DNA from: CALLPQ01 sp964479275
Lineage (GTDB): Bacteria; Pseudomonadota; Alphaproteobacteria; Caulobacterales; Parvularculaceae
Reading direction: 5' to 3'
NCBI GenBank assembly: GCA_964479275.1
Contig: CAYZLR010000048.1
Coordinates: 1-25,924, forward strand
DNA: 25,924 nt
Part shown: piece by piece, positions 8,013 through 17,746 of the stretch
Layout: each line of letters begins with the position of its first letter
Position numbering within the stretch: the first letter of the stretch is position 1
The notes under the pieces: model-generated
The model's database searches: none
Told to the model about the DNA's origin: nothing
Seen by the model: the letters and a program-made list of their open reading frames with translations, nothing else
Program-made: the position numbers and the translations under genes

Positions 8013-9530
8013 TTAAACTATAACTTTCTTAGCGGCAGAAAATAAAGCGCGGGCTTTATTGATGCATTCTTGATGCTCTCCCTGGGGATCGCTGTCGGTG
8101 ACTACGCCCGCGCCAGCCTGTACATACATTTTGTCATTTTTGATCACAGCAGTTCGCAAGGTTATGGCCGTATCAACATCTCCGCTTGCTGAGAAATATC
8201 CGATAGCGCCTGCATAAGTTTTCCGGCTTTCGGGCTCCAATTCGTCAATGATTTCCATGGCTCGTACTTTAGGAGCGCCTGAGACTGTGCCAGCAGGAAA
8301 GCCTGCCATCATAGCGTCAATAGGTGTTTTGTCTTCGCGTAATTGCCCGGTCACGTTGGAGACGATATGCATCACGTGCGAATAACGCTCTATGATAAAA
8401 CTATCCGTTATGTTGACAGAGTTTATTTTTGTAGAACGCCCAACGTCATTTCGCCCTAGATCGAGCAACATTAAATGCTCTGCCCGCTCTTTTGGATCAT
8501 TCAAGAGATCAATTTCTAGGGCCTTATCTTCTTCTAGAGTTCTGCCGCGTGGTCTGGTGCCGGCAATGGGCCGGATCGTAACTTCACGGTTACGCACCCG
8601 CACGAGAATTTCCGGGCTTGAGCCTACGATTGCGTGACTTTCAAAATTGAGAAAATACATGAAGGGAGAGGGGTTTTCTCGTCGTAATGATCGATAGAGT
8701 GCGAATGGAGAGGCTGAAAAGGGGATTTCAAAACGCTGGCTCAAAACGACCTGAAAAATGTCCCCGGCACTAATATAGTCTTTGGCACGCTCAATCATCG
8801 AGAGAAATGTCTCATGAGAGATATTTGATTGCGGTACAATCTTTGAGGTGGATTCTATGTCCGTTTGGCCCTGCCGATGAGCCAAGTTATGAGGAATTGT
8901 ATTGCCGAGCTTGTCTTTTATGCGTTGGACCCGCTTTATGGCGATTTTATACGCTTGTTCCGCATCGTGATCATTGCTGGGGCGTACCGGTGTTGCGATA
9001 CTCATTTCCTGGCGAATATTATCGAGAATTATCACCAGAGTAGGACGGACGAAAATGGCATCCGCAATATCAATGCCGCCTTTTGGGATATTGGGTAAAT
9101 GTTCGCGTTCGCGTACGAGATCATATCCAAAATAGCCAAACACCCCGGCGGCCATGGGGGCAAGTTCAAGCGGTAGGTTGATTTCTGACTCATCGAGTAG
9201 CGCCTGAAAGCTCTCAAGGGGGGGGCGCTCATCGGGTGCAAAAGTCGATTTTTCCTCAAGGGCATTGCGATTAAGCGCAGCTTTACCGGCCTGTGCCTGC
9301 CAAATCAGGTCGGGCTCCAAACCGATAATGGAATGGCGCCCCAAAACTTCCCCACCTTCAACAGATTCGAGTAAAAAACTGCCAGGCTTTTCTTGTGCGG
9401 TCTTTAAATAGACGGAAACAGGAGTTTCAAGATCATTCTCAATCGTTTGATAAATAACCTGGGGTATGTCTTGGTTGTATTTTTTTTGAAATGCCTCAAA
9501 GTTAGGAACGATTTGTGCACTGATTTCCAT
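8013..9530 (-). CDS. trpE: Anthranilate synthase component I
   Basis: TrpE converts chorismate and ammonia (delivered by TrpG) to anthranilate, the first step of tryptophan synthesis. The 505-residue length is normal. The N-terminal feedback motif LLES (53-56) that binds tryptophan is intact. The chorismate-binding half shows DIFQVVLSQRF (257-267), PIAGTRPRGR (321-330), DLGRNDVGR (357-365), FPAGTVSGAPK (411-421) and GAGVVTDSDP (473-482). Its ATG directly abuts the ppiD stop (TAAATG at 9528-9533) with no spacer, so it is probably translated by reinitiation on a ppiD-trpE message. There is no room for a trp leader or attenuator of its own. The trpGDC genes lie 11.5 kb away on the same strand. 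Confidence 0.96.
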   Translation of the reverse strand: MEISAQIVPNFEAFQKKYNQDIPQVIYQTIENDLETPVSVYLKTAQEKPGSFLLESVEGGEVLGRHSIIGLEPDLIWQAQAGKAALNRNALEEKSTFAPDERPPLESFQALLDESEINLPLELAPMAAGVFGYFGYDLVREREHLPNIPKGGIDIADAIFVRPTLVIILDNIRQEMSIATPVRPSNDHDAEQAYKIAIKRVQRIKDKLGNTIPHNLAHRQGQTDIESTSKIVPQSNISHETFLSMIERAKDYISAGDIFQVVLSQRFEIPFSASPFALYRSLRRENPSPFMYFLNFESHAIVGSSPEILVRVRNREVTIRPIAGTRPRGRTLEEDKALEIDLLNDPKERAEHLMLLDLGRNDVGRSTKINSVNITDSFIIERYSHVMHIVSNVTGQLREDKTPIDAMMAGFPAGTVSGAPKVRAMEIIDELEPESRKTYAGAIGYFSASGDVDTAITLRTAVIKNDKMYVQAGAGVVTDSDPQGEHQECINKARALFSAAKKVIV

Positions 9531-11441
9531 TTAGAATTCTTCAATTGAGAACAGACGGTCGATGAGTGGTTGGTTGACTTCCACTTTGTAATCTTGCTGC
9601 AGTGTGGCGACATAAGCCTCAATTAATTCTTGATCGAGTTGTCGGCTTACAAATTGCCCAAAGTTTTGAAACTGAACCGGATTTATTGACCCTCGGATAA
9701 AATCAATATCATTGATAATTGCTACAATTTTTACATTTCCGCCGCGCGCGCCTCCAACTAGAACCGCCCCTTTTTCTGCGCTGAATAATTCCTGATGAAA
9801 TGGCGCCGAAATTGTATCGTGGTTTGTGTTCACCAGATCAATAGATTCTGTGATAGGCGCTCGTTCAAATTCGGCGGCAATGTCTGTTAAGCTCGCGCCG
9901 GCTTTCACTTGCTCGGCAATAGCATCGGCTTTTTTGCTGATGCGATCTCGGCTTTCATTATTACGCCACGCGGTTTCGACATCTTGGCTCACATCTTCAA
10001 AAGGCTTAAGAGCGGGCTCGATTATCTCATTAACCAGGATGAAGACATAGCCAGCATTATCGGCTAATTCGAGCGCTTCCGGGTCATCGCCTTCTTCAAG
10101 GCTAAACCCCTCTGACAAGGCGACACCGGGAATATCATCAATGATCTCACCGCCCGGCCCAAAGCTAAATCGATCGACGGGGCCAACTTCAATAGAGGAA
10201 ATGCCCGCATTCGTAGCCGCTTGAGCTAGCGGCAATTCATCATCAAGCCCTTGTTGAACCAGCTCCAATACATCATAGACCTTCCGTTGATTTTTTTGGT
10301 CCAGAAACGCAGTTTCGATTTCATCGCGCACCTCTTCAAAACTCTGGCTCGTGGCGGGCTCGATCTCAACAATTTGTATTATTGTTGTGCCGAATAAACC
10401 TTCAATTGGGTCAAGAATTGCGCCAGCAACAGCAGTATCGGCAAAAGCCGCCCCTGCAACAGCCTCGTCCACAATGTCTGATTTGAGAGCCTGTGAAAGG
10501 GTGGCTGCGGCAAGAGTGGTGCCATTTTCAATCACAAGCGTTTCAAATGGTGTTCCGTTGCGCAGTCGATCCAGGGCAACTTGCGCTTCTGCACGTGTTG
10601 GAAGTGTTAATTGATACAGGGTACGCTTTTCCGGATTATCGTAAAGGCGGCCTTTATTCGCGTCATAGCTTGCCCGTAAATCTTCCTCCGGAATGGTGAT
10701 CCCATCGCGAAAATCAGCGTTACGCACATACACAAAAGTGAATTTGCGCAATTCCGGTGTTGTGTAACGCGCGGGATTGTCATCATACCACTTTTGTAAA
10801 TCTTGCTCAGTTGGTTCAATCGCAGTGCCCGCAATCGGTTCTGTTACAGAAAACCAACTAATATTACGGCGCTCTTTTTGGCGTGCGAGATGAACATCAA
10901 CAAGGGCACGAGCCGGCGTTGAAGATCCTTGAAGCGCGCTGACAAGATTGTTTTGAATATTATCCCGGCGCATTAGCTCCTCAAATTGGCTAGGATTCAG
11001 CTGAAGGCCGCGTAATAATTGATCAAGCACCGTTTGATCAAATTGCCCTGTGGTTGGGTTTTGAAAATTTGGGTTACGGTTCAATATTTCACGGATCAAG
11101 GAACGTGGCATCGCTAAATTTAATTTTTGCGCCTCTAATTGCAGGGCTGCGCTAGATCTAAGGCCACTCACGATTTGATTAGGCAAACCATTACTTAAGG
11201 CTTCTTCTCTTGTGAAGGCCCGATTGGCGCCGGCTTGTTGTTGGCGAACAGCAAGGTTAAACGCTTCCAACACTTCATTTTGATCAATTACAATATTGCC
11301 TGCTTTAATCGCAGGTTTTTGGGTAAAGCTTTGCAATTCGGGCACGCCGACGACGGAGAAGGCGGCGATACCGACAATAGCGAACATCCAGGCAACGACC
11401 CCTTTTAGAGCACCGCGAATATTATTGAGCATAAAAGGCAT
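9531..11441 (-). CDS. PpiD/SurA-type periplasmic folding chaperone
   Basis: The 636-residue protein is a membrane-anchored peptidyl-prolyl isomerase-type chaperone resembling PpiD. One transmembrane helix (about 14-33, VVAWMFAIVGIAAFSVVGV) anchors it with the rest in the periplasm. The N-terminal SurA-like helical region contains NQNEV-type and RFT..EAL-like segments (SALQLEAQKLNLAMPRSLIR). A parvulin-like domain follows in the middle (RTLYQLTLPTRAEAQVALDRL then EGLFGTTIIQIVEIEPA). As in E. coli PpiD, isomerase activity may be weak or absent. AAGGGG nine bases before the ATG supports the start. The conserved alphaproteobacterial order of this gene before trpE is kept here. Confidence 0.88.
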   Translation of the reverse strand: MPFMLNNIRGALKGVVAWMFAIVGIAAFSVVGVPELQSFTQKPAIKAGNIVIDQNEVLEAFNLAVRQQQAGANRAFTREEALSNGLPNQIVSGLRSSAALQLEAQKLNLAMPRSLIREILNRNPNFQNPTTGQFDQTVLDQLLRGLQLNPSQFEELMRRDNIQNNLVSALQGSSTPARALVDVHLARQKERRNISWFSVTEPIAGTAIEPTEQDLQKWYDDNPARYTTPELRKFTFVYVRNADFRDGITIPEEDLRASYDANKGRLYDNPEKRTLYQLTLPTRAEAQVALDRLRNGTPFETLVIENGTTLAAATLSQALKSDIVDEAVAGAAFADTAVAGAILDPIEGLFGTTIIQIVEIEPATSQSFEEVRDEIETAFLDQKNQRKVYDVLELVQQGLDDELPLAQAATNAGISSIEVGPVDRFSFGPGGEIIDDIPGVALSEGFSLEEGDDPEALELADNAGYVFILVNEIIEPALKPFEDVSQDVETAWRNNESRDRISKKADAIAEQVKAGASLTDIAAEFERAPITESIDLVNTNHDTISAPFHQELFSAEKGAVLVGGARGGNVKIVAIINDIDFIRGSINPVQFQNFGQFVSRQLDQELIEAYVATLQQDYKVEVNQPLIDRLFSIEEF

Positions 11442-11900
11442 GGGATTGGTCCCCTTGATAAATAAGAGCCTACCGATAATCTCAACGACAAAGGGTCATC
11501 TGAAACCAGCGCTTGCTGTCAGTGCTTTTTGGTTACATCTTGAGCCGTATTCACGGAACAATTGCAAGATACGACCGAAGAGCGTTGATAGAAAACATCG
11601 ATTGGGCGTTATAATTTTTAGTGATAACGCTTTACCGATAAAATTGAAATGACGCAACTCATGCTCACCCAATACAATGAAGCGGTTTCTATTATTTAAA
11701 TCGCTAAAACCTTTTTGAAGATGGTTTTTTCAGGGCTGCTGGGCCTCATAGAGCAACAATGTGCTGTGTTCGTGTGTTGAAAAAAACGTTGTCGCTAGTG
11801 CAGAGCGAATTTTAGGTTTGGTACTAAATTAAGTCTAGTGATTGACATGAAGCACTCGGATCAAAAGTCATGGATTTCGCGCTATTGTCATTTGAGGATT
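11442..11900. promoter_or_regulatory. 459-bp intergenic region with ppiD-trpE leader and dyad
   Basis: No credible gene lies here. It should hold the ppiD-trpE promoter and the end of the nucleoside-transporter transcript. A perfect dyad occurs at 11606-11630: GCGTTAT (11606-11612) and ATAACGC (11624-11630) around an 11-base centre, about 165-190 bp before the ppiD start; it could be an operator. The 9-bp string TACCGATAA appears twice (11471-11479 and 11633-11641). I see no convincing terminator. Confidence 0.35.
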
Positions 11901-13166
11901 TTAAATCACCAATGCGGCAATTGAGGCTGTGGCGCCAGTGGCGAGGTTTCCGGCAAACCAGGCGCGCCAGGCCATGGCCGTGATCTCGCTGCGTCGTTGC
12001 GGAACCAGAGTGGAGAAGGTCGCCAGTTGCAGGCCAATTGAGCCGAGATTGGCAAAACCACACAGTGCATAGGTCATGATGATTGTTGAGCGTGCTGAGA
12101 GCGTTCCCTCAGGTAGGCTTGATAATTGTTGATAGGCTAGAAATTCGTTGAGGATGGACTTTGTTCCCATCAATTGTCCAGCGGTTAGTGCTTCTTCGAA
12201 GGGAATTCCAAACATCATCACAATTGGGGCAAAAAACCAGCCGAAGATGCGGGCAACACTTAAGGGGTTGCCGCCAACGTTGGGTAACAGGCCCAGCGCT
12301 TCATTGGTTAAATGCACGAGTGCAATCACCACGATCAACATGGCCATAACAGAGAGGAATACTTTTAAACCGTCTTCAACACCCCGTACCAAGGCATCAA
12401 GCGTGCTGTCATATTGGATGCTCGCCTCAAACCGTGTGTCACGATTACTCTGGGTCATGTTCTCGTCTGGCACCATAATCCGCCCAAATAACAGGGCAGC
12501 TGGCAAGGAGATCAAGGACGCTGTGAGAATGTGTCCAGTGGCATCATGAATGACCCCTTCGAGAATGCTCGCATAGAGTACCAAAACAGCACCAGAAACT
12601 GTGGCTAAACCTGCGACCATTACGATGAAAATTTCTGAACGAGTCATCGCGTTTAAATAGGCGCGGATGATGAGCGGACTTTCGACGACCCCGAGGAAAA
12701 AATTTGCAGCTGTACCAAGAGAGGCAGCGCCGCCAATGTTTAAGGTTTTTTCCAGCGTAAAGCTAAGCCCTTTGATTAAAATCGGGAGAATGCGCCAATG
12801 CCACAAAAGCGCCGCCAACGCTGCGGTCACCATAATGATGGGGAGTATCTGAAACGCAATTATCAGGCTGTTGGCTCCGTCTACGGTTTCATAAGGCAAA
12901 GGCGCGCCGCCAAGGTGGCCAAACATGAATGAAGATCCTGCTCTTGCGGCCCGCTCTAGCGCAGCAACGCCCGCGCCCGCGCTGGCCAGTAGTTTTTGCA
13001 AAAACGGCACGCGCAAAAACAAGACAGCGAGAATCAGTTGTATGGCGCACGCTGCAAATGCCCAGCGCAAAGGAAACCGCGAGCGATCTTCGCTAAAAGC
13101 CCAAGCTAAGGCCATCAAGCCAGCAAGACCCACAAGAGGCTGAATAAAGGTCACAAGATTAGTCAT
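11901..13166 (-). CDS. Concentrative nucleoside transporter (NupC/CNT family)
   Basis: The 421-residue inner-membrane protein imports nucleosides with H+ or Na+. CNT features are the N-terminal gate region around ILFLRVPFLQ, the Gxx motif ANFFLGVVESPLIIRAYL (154-171) with the conserved glutamate E162, the segment MTRSEIFIVMVAGLATVSG (174-192), and the C-terminal NEFLAYQQL..S.RS..I.TYALCGFANLGSIG motif that binds the ribose. Several hydrophobic helices give a CNT-like topology. Coupling ion and base preference cannot be read from sequence alone. It reads toward ppiD but is separated by 459 bp, so it is probably its own unit; it is divergent from cysK. Confidence 0.93.
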   Translation of the reverse strand: MTNLVTFIQPLVGLAGLMALAWAFSEDRSRFPLRWAFAACAIQLILAVLFLRVPFLQKLLASAGAGVAALERAARAGSSFMFGHLGGAPLPYETVDGANSLIIAFQILPIIMVTAALAALLWHWRILPILIKGLSFTLEKTLNIGGAASLGTAANFFLGVVESPLIIRAYLNAMTRSEIFIVMVAGLATVSGAVLVLYASILEGVIHDATGHILTASLISLPAALLFGRIMVPDENMTQSNRDTRFEASIQYDSTLDALVRGVEDGLKVFLSVMAMLIVVIALVHLTNEALGLLPNVGGNPLSVARIFGWFFAPIVMMFGIPFEEALTAGQLMGTKSILNEFLAYQQLSSLPEGTLSARSTIIMTYALCGFANLGSIGLQLATFSTLVPQRRSEITAMAWRAWFAGNLATGATASIAALVI

Positions 13167-13323
13167 TGTTAATTATGTCTTTGAAATTCTGATTCGTAAA
13201 AACCAACCATCTGTCGTAATGAGTTATTGAGCTTTTACAAGCCTCATGAAGGCAAAAGGCTAGTCGATTTAAGGAAGTAGGTTTTGTCTTTCATTTCCCA
13301 AAGCAAGAAGAAGAGAAAAATTT

Positions 13324-14310
13324 ATGAGTGATACGATCAATTACAATGGCATCGAGCTAGATAAGCCCGGACGTGGGCGCATTTATGGATCGATTGTCGA
13401 GACCATTGGCAATACACCTCTGGTCAGAGTGCCGAGACTGAGCCGCGAGGAAAATCTTGGCGCTGATCTGGTCCTAAAACTGGAATTTTTTAATCCGATT
13501 GCTTCAGTCAAGGATCGCATTGCAACGGGTATGATCACTGCGCTCGAGCAAGAGGGGAAAATCAAGGAAGGAACGACCTTGATTGAACCCACTTCGGGGA
13601 ACACCGGGGTAGGTTTAGCTTTTGTTGCGGCTAATCGTGGATATCGTCTTATTTTAACTATGCCGGAATCCATGTCAGTTGAGCGGCGTAAAATGCTCGC
13701 CTTGATGGGGGCTGAGCTGGTTTTAACGCCGAAGGAAATGGGTATGGGCGGGGCAATCGCGAAGGCTAAAGAATTACTTGCACAGATTGATAACTCTGTG
13801 ATGCCGAGCCAATTTGATAATCCTGCTAATCCTGCCATCCATCAATCTACTACGGCTGAGGAAATTTGGTCTGATACACAGGGTATGGTGGATGCAATCG
13901 TATCCGGCATCGGTACTGGCGGTACTTTTAGCGGATGTTCAAGAGCGTTAAAGCCCCGTAAAGCTGATTTGAAAATGATTGCCGTTGAACCTGAAGCCAG
14001 TCCAGTTCTCTCTGGCGGAGAGGGTGGACCGCATGTGATCCAAGGGATAGGTGCGGGCTTTATTCCCGATAATATGGATGTCGCGCATATGGATGAAGCG
14101 ATTACTGTTGGTAATGAAGAAGCGCTTGAAAATGCCCGCCGTCTCGCGAGGTTGGAGGGAATACCGGGTGGTATTTCTTCGGGCGCCGCCATCACTGCTG
14201 CATTGCAAGTTGCCAAACGAGCTGAAATGAAGGGTAAAATGGTTGTTGCTATTATTCCTTCGTTTGCTGAGCGTTATCTATCGACGATGTTGTTTGATGG
14301 TATCGGTTAA
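13324..14310 (+). CDS. cysK: Cysteine synthase A (O-acetylserine sulfhydrylase)
   Basis: This PLP enzyme forms cysteine from O-acetylserine and sulfide. In the 328-residue sequence the PLP lysine is K63 (NPIASVKDRIA), the substrate loop is TSGNTG (90-95), and the phosphate-binding glycine loop is GTGGT (197-201). IGNTPLVR sits near residues 28-35, and the end shows IPSFAERYLST, typical of CysK. An N-terminal extension of about 18 residues precedes the core. AGAAGAAGAG lies upstream of the ATG. The nitroreductase gene begins 12 bp downstream, so the pair is likely one operon. I see no riboswitch in the 157-bp upstream region. Confidence 0.95.
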   Translation: MSDTINYNGIELDKPGRGRIYGSIVETIGNTPLVRVPRLSREENLGADLVLKLEFFNPIASVKDRIATGMITALEQEGKIKEGTTLIEPTSGNTGVGLAFVAANRGYRLILTMPESMSVERRKMLALMGAELVLTPKEMGMGGAIAKAKELLAQIDNSVMPSQFDNPANPAIHQSTTAEEIWSDTQGMVDAIVSGIGTGGTFSGCSRALKPRKADLKMIAVEPEASPVLSGGEGGPHVIQGIGAGFIPDNMDVAHMDEAITVGNEEALENARRLARLEGIPGGISSGAAITAALQVAKRAEMKGKMVVAIIPSFAERYLSTMLFDGIG

Positions 14311-14322
14311 ATAACAGCGTTA

Positions 14323-15003
14323 ATGGACTCAATTATGGATGTTACCGAGGCTTTGAAAACCCGCATCAGCACGCGCGCCTTCATGGATAAACCTGTTAGT
14401 GAAGAAAAGGTGCGCGAAATTTTAGAAATCGCGCGGTGGGCCCCTTCCGGAGGGAACTTACAGCCTTGGCGCGTGCATGTGGTGATGGAAAGTGCGCGCA
14501 ATCGTTTGATTGCCCAAGTCAAGCAAGAGCTTGCCAATAACCCGATGGAAGATGACAGTGAACTCGCAATTTATCCCCCAAAGCTTGCAGAACCTTGGCG
14601 TTCTCGGCGTTACAAGATGGGGGAAGATATGTATGCGTTACTCAACATTCCGAAGACAGATAAAATGTCCAGGTTTGCTTGGCTGGCGCGCAACTTTGAG
14701 TTTTTTGGCGCTCCCGTGGGATTATTTTTTTCTCTTGATCGGCGGTTTGATAAAAACCAGTGGGCGCATTTAGGAATGTTGATGCAGTCAATCGCGTTGG
14801 TGGCAACCCAAAAAGGCCTGGCGACTTGCATGCAAGAAGCTTGGCAGCGACAAGCAAAACTTGTTTCAACTTTTTTAAATCTGGATGAGCGTGAGCAATT
14901 TTATTGTGGCATGGCGCTGGGATATTGTGCGCAGGACGCCCCGGTCAATAAACTGCGCTCGGATCGGGAACCTATCGACGCATTTACGGTTTTCTTGAAA
15001 TAA
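14323..15003 (+). CDS. Nitroreductase-family FMN flavoprotein
   Basis: A 226-residue member of the nitroreductase superfamily, small FMN-dependent homodimers that reduce nitroaromatics, quinones or flavins with NAD(P)H. The FMN-binding start RISTRAF (14-20) and the WAPSGGNLQPWRVHVV segment (39-54) are clear. The middle part LGMLMQSIALVATQKGLATCMQEAW is the usual dimer-interface helix, and FYCGMALGY near the C-terminus completes the fold. Neither the ATG at 14323 nor the one at 14335 has a good ribosome site, so translation may depend on coupling to cysK 12 bp upstream. The natural substrate is unknown. Confidence 0.9.
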   Translation: MDSIMDVTEALKTRISTRAFMDKPVSEEKVREILEIARWAPSGGNLQPWRVHVVMESARNRLIAQVKQELANNPMEDDSELAIYPPKLAEPWRSRRYKMGEDMYALLNIPKTDKMSRFAWLARNFEFFGAPVGLFFSLDRRFDKNQWAHLGMLMQSIALVATQKGLATCMQEAWQRQAKLVSTFLNLDEREQFYCGMALGYCAQDAPVNKLRSDREPIDAFTVFLK

Positions 15004-15125
15004 TGGCGTCGATATCGAGACTTTCTAAAAACTGGACGCATGCGATAATGCCTATTATGGTACGCCCCTCACGGGCTTAATCGGACAATCTCGATTAGTC
15101 AGCGTCGATACACAAAGGAACCGAT

Positions 15126-16583
15126 GTGAAAGATTATTTTGATTTAGCGAACGGTCTTGTTTGGGGGTCGGATACGATTCCCTATCCGCCGGTTCTTCTC
15201 TTGCTATTAGGCACAGGTCTTTATTTAATGCTGCGCCTTGGGTTTATGCCAATCCGACGTTTGCCATATGCATTTGGGGAGTTGTTTAAAAAGCGTGATC
15301 CCGAAACAGGTTCAGGGGATGTTTCTCCCTTTGGCGCTTTAATGACGGCGTTATCTTCAACCATTGGCACAGGTAATATTGCCGGGGTTGCTGCGGCCAT
15401 TGCTATTGGCGGACCAGGCGCTGTATTTTGGATGTGGGTCACGGCGCTTGTCGGAATGGCCTCAAAATTTGCGGAAGGCGTTCTGGCGATTAAATTCCGC
15501 GAGAAAGATGCATTAGGCAATTATGTTGGCGGCCCCATGTATTACATCAAGAATGGTATGGGGAATAAATGGGTCTGGCTTGGGGCGGTCTTCGCATTTT
15601 TTGGTGTGTTTGCGTCGTGGGGCACAGGGGCTTCTATTCAAGCCAACACAATTGCTGACGCTTTGAACAGCAATTACAATATATCTCCTTTGATTAGTGG
15701 TTTTGCCTTGGCGGCAGGGGCCGCAGCTGTAATTTTGGGCGGGATCAAGCGCATCGCTACGGTTGCGAGTAAATTGGTACCGGCGATGGCATTTACGTAT
15801 TTGGCGGCGGGTTTGACCGTTGTTTTCATGAACATTGATGCGGTACCAACCGCTTTTGCCTCCATTTTTACAAATGCTTTTGGGTATGATGCGGCCAAGG
15901 GTGGATTCATCGGCGGACTTCTCTTGCTTTCTATGCAAAAAGGAGTTGCTCGCGGAATTTTCTCCAATGAGGCTGGTCAAGGTTCTGCACCAATTGCCCA
16001 TGCGGCGGCTAAAAATGATGATCCTGTTAATCAGGGTATCGTGGCTATGCTTGGGACGTTTATTGATACGATTGTTGTCTGCTCTATTACTGCGTTGGTG
16101 ATATTAACGGCTGGGATTATTGGTCCCGAATGTGCGCCGTTCGTACGCCCTGAATTATTGTCATTGCCCGAGGGTTGTGAAAATGCGGCGCCATTAACGG
16201 TGCAGGCATTTGGTAATAGCCTGTCCTGGGAGATTTTAGGCAAGCCTATTGGATCCCATTTTGTTGCCATAGCGTTGGTTGTTTTCGGTTTTACCACTAT
16301 ACTTGGGTGGTCATATTATGGAGAGAGATGCTGCGCTTACTTGCTGGGCGAAAAATCCATTATTCCATTCCGCATTAGCTGGATTGTCTTGGTGATGTTT
16401 GGTGCGAGTGTTTTGATGCTCGAAGAGACTGGTGGTGTTAAAGATGTTGTGACCATATTCTGGTCGGTTGCTGACACTTTAACGGGGTTGATGGCGGCGC
16501 CAAACCTTATTGCGTTGCTCGTTCTCTCGCCAATGGTCGCAAAAATGACCAAAGAGTATTTTGTAAACTTGAAAGCAAAATAA
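15126..16583 (+). CDS. AGCS-family alanine/glycine:sodium symporter
   Basis: The 485-residue transporter belongs to the alanine or glycine:cation symporter family, which imports small neutral amino acids with Na+. Diagnostic segments include STIGTGNIAGVAAAIAIGG (78-96), GPGAVFWMWVTALVGM (97-112), the GNYVGGPMYYIKNG stretch (131-144) and NEAGQGSAPIAHAAA in the later half. About ten to eleven hydrophobic helices are visible. It starts with GTG at 15126, supported by AAAGGAA six bases before; the ATG two bases earlier is followed at once by a stop. The 122-bp leader shows no glycine-riboswitch pattern that I can recognise. It overlaps the next gene by one base. Confidence 0.93.
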   Translation: MKDYFDLANGLVWGSDTIPYPPVLLLLLGTGLYLMLRLGFMPIRRLPYAFGELFKKRDPETGSGDVSPFGALMTALSSTIGTGNIAGVAAAIAIGGPGAVFWMWVTALVGMASKFAEGVLAIKFREKDALGNYVGGPMYYIKNGMGNKWVWLGAVFAFFGVFASWGTGASIQANTIADALNSNYNISPLISGFALAAGAAAVILGGIKRIATVASKLVPAMAFTYLAAGLTVVFMNIDAVPTAFASIFTNAFGYDAAKGGFIGGLLLLSMQKGVARGIFSNEAGQGSAPIAHAAAKNDDPVNQGIVAMLGTFIDTIVVCSITALVILTAGIIGPECAPFVRPELLSLPEGCENAAPLTVQAFGNSLSWEILGKPIGSHFVAIALVVFGFTTILGWSYYGERCCAYLLGEKSIIPFRISWIVLVMFGASVLMLEETGGVKDVVTIFWSVADTLTGLMAAPNLIALLVLSPMVAKMTKEYFVNLKAK

Positions 16584-17605
16584 TGAGTTTGCAATTTTTG
16601 CGAAATATGGCGCTGAAGCTGGCGTTGGGTACGTGTATTCTGCTTTTGCATGCATGCGTGACGCCGGCAAATACTCCCGATGCGCCAATCCTGGATGGGA
16701 TTGAAGCTACGCAGCAGACCCGCAATGTCTCGGCACAGAGCGATTTGCAAGGTATTGCTGATGTTGATAGCGCTCATTTTGAACCGAGCGGTAATCATCC
16801 AGCCATGTGGCGGCTGCGTGATGAAGATACAAATATTTATCTTTTTGGGACTTTTCATCTTTTACCAGATAATATCGGCTGGCAAACACCGTTGATGCAA
16901 CAAGCCATGTTGGAGACTGCGGTTACCTATTTTGAAGCAGATACCACTAGTGAAAAAGCGATTAATGCATTGCAGCAAGCGGTATCGGCCCATGGGTTCA
17001 ACCCGCCAGGGACAAGCTTGTCATCTGTATTAGGGTCAGCTCGCGCGGCACGCTTTGCCACGATTGCTGAGAGTTATGGTTTGGCCATGCACAATCTTGA
17101 GAGCATGCGGCCATGGCTGGCTTCATTGCAAATTACACTCGCAGCTTATGGTCAATTGGGATTTAATCCCTCAAAAGGGGCGGAAACACTAATTCTCGAT
17201 ATTGCCAATGCAGAAAAAGATCGATTGGCTTATCTGGAAACCGGCAGCGATCAGATCTTGGCCTTTGCTGAAATTGAAAAACAAGAGCCTTTTGCTTCAT
17301 TTGATCAGGGGCTGGAGCAATTGATTGATCCTGATGAACAAATATCACGCTTATTAGCGGCATGGTCGAAAGGCGATATCCATAATTTAGAGGCTGAGAT
17401 CGTTACGACTGTCAAAGAGGTTTCCCCGATCTCTTATGCAAAGCTTTTTGTCGATCGAAATCAGCTTTGGGCACGCCAAATTGAAGCCTTGATGGACGGT
17501 GAAGGGGATTATTTCATCGCAGTTGGGGCTGGGCATCTTGTCGGTGAGGATAGTGTTGTCGAATTGTTACGTGATGCAGGCTATTTGGTGGTCAGAGTTC
17601 AATAA
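16583..17605 (+). CDS. TraB/GumN-family putative lipoprotein
   Basis: The 340-residue product belongs to the TraB/GumN (PF01963-type) family. The leading motif WRLRDEDTNIYLFGTFHLLP (76-95) carries the conserved GTFH (H92), and the C-terminal YFIAVGAGHLVGEDS (about 308-322) supplies the second conserved GAGH. An N-terminal basic and hydrophobic stretch ends at LLLHAC (C25), which resembles a lipobox, though H at -2 is unusual. It is therefore probably an envelope lipoprotein. Family members have a fold related to Tiki-type metalloproteases, but bacterial function is poorly known. Its ATG overlaps the symporter stop (TAATG), indicating translational coupling with the transporter. Confidence 0.85.
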   Translation: MSLQFLRNMALKLALGTCILLLHACVTPANTPDAPILDGIEATQQTRNVSAQSDLQGIADVDSAHFEPSGNHPAMWRLRDEDTNIYLFGTFHLLPDNIGWQTPLMQQAMLETAVTYFEADTTSEKAINALQQAVSAHGFNPPGTSLSSVLGSARAARFATIAESYGLAMHNLESMRPWLASLQITLAAYGQLGFNPSKGAETLILDIANAEKDRLAYLETGSDQILAFAEIEKQEPFASFDQGLEQLIDPDEQISRLLAAWSKGDIHNLEAEIVTTVKEVSPISYAKLFVDRNQLWARQIEALMDGEGDYFIAVGAGHLVGEDSVVELLRDAGYLVVRVQ

Positions 17606-17746
17606 CGAAAACCTGATCTGTTGCTCGATTCACGATCCACAGCATGGAATATAAGGGAAAATAACAAAGTTCTCTCGAGTTTTTGTGATTGTGTCCCTTT
17701 CACCGTTTCCATTTGTAGGTTAAATCAGAGCAACTTTCATTAGGCG

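Noticed and set aside
11296..11652. 118-codon plus-strand ORF over the ppiD start and upstream region
   Set aside because: Nearly half of it is antisense to ppiD, and the rest is low-complexity non-coding sequence without a known family.
13167..13323. SAM or other riboswitch before cysK
   Set aside because: No conserved riboswitch core could be recognised in the 157-bp leader.
15004..15125. Glycine riboswitch before the AGCS symporter
   Set aside because: The leader is short and lacks the conserved glycine-aptamer segments; only short inverted pieces are seen.
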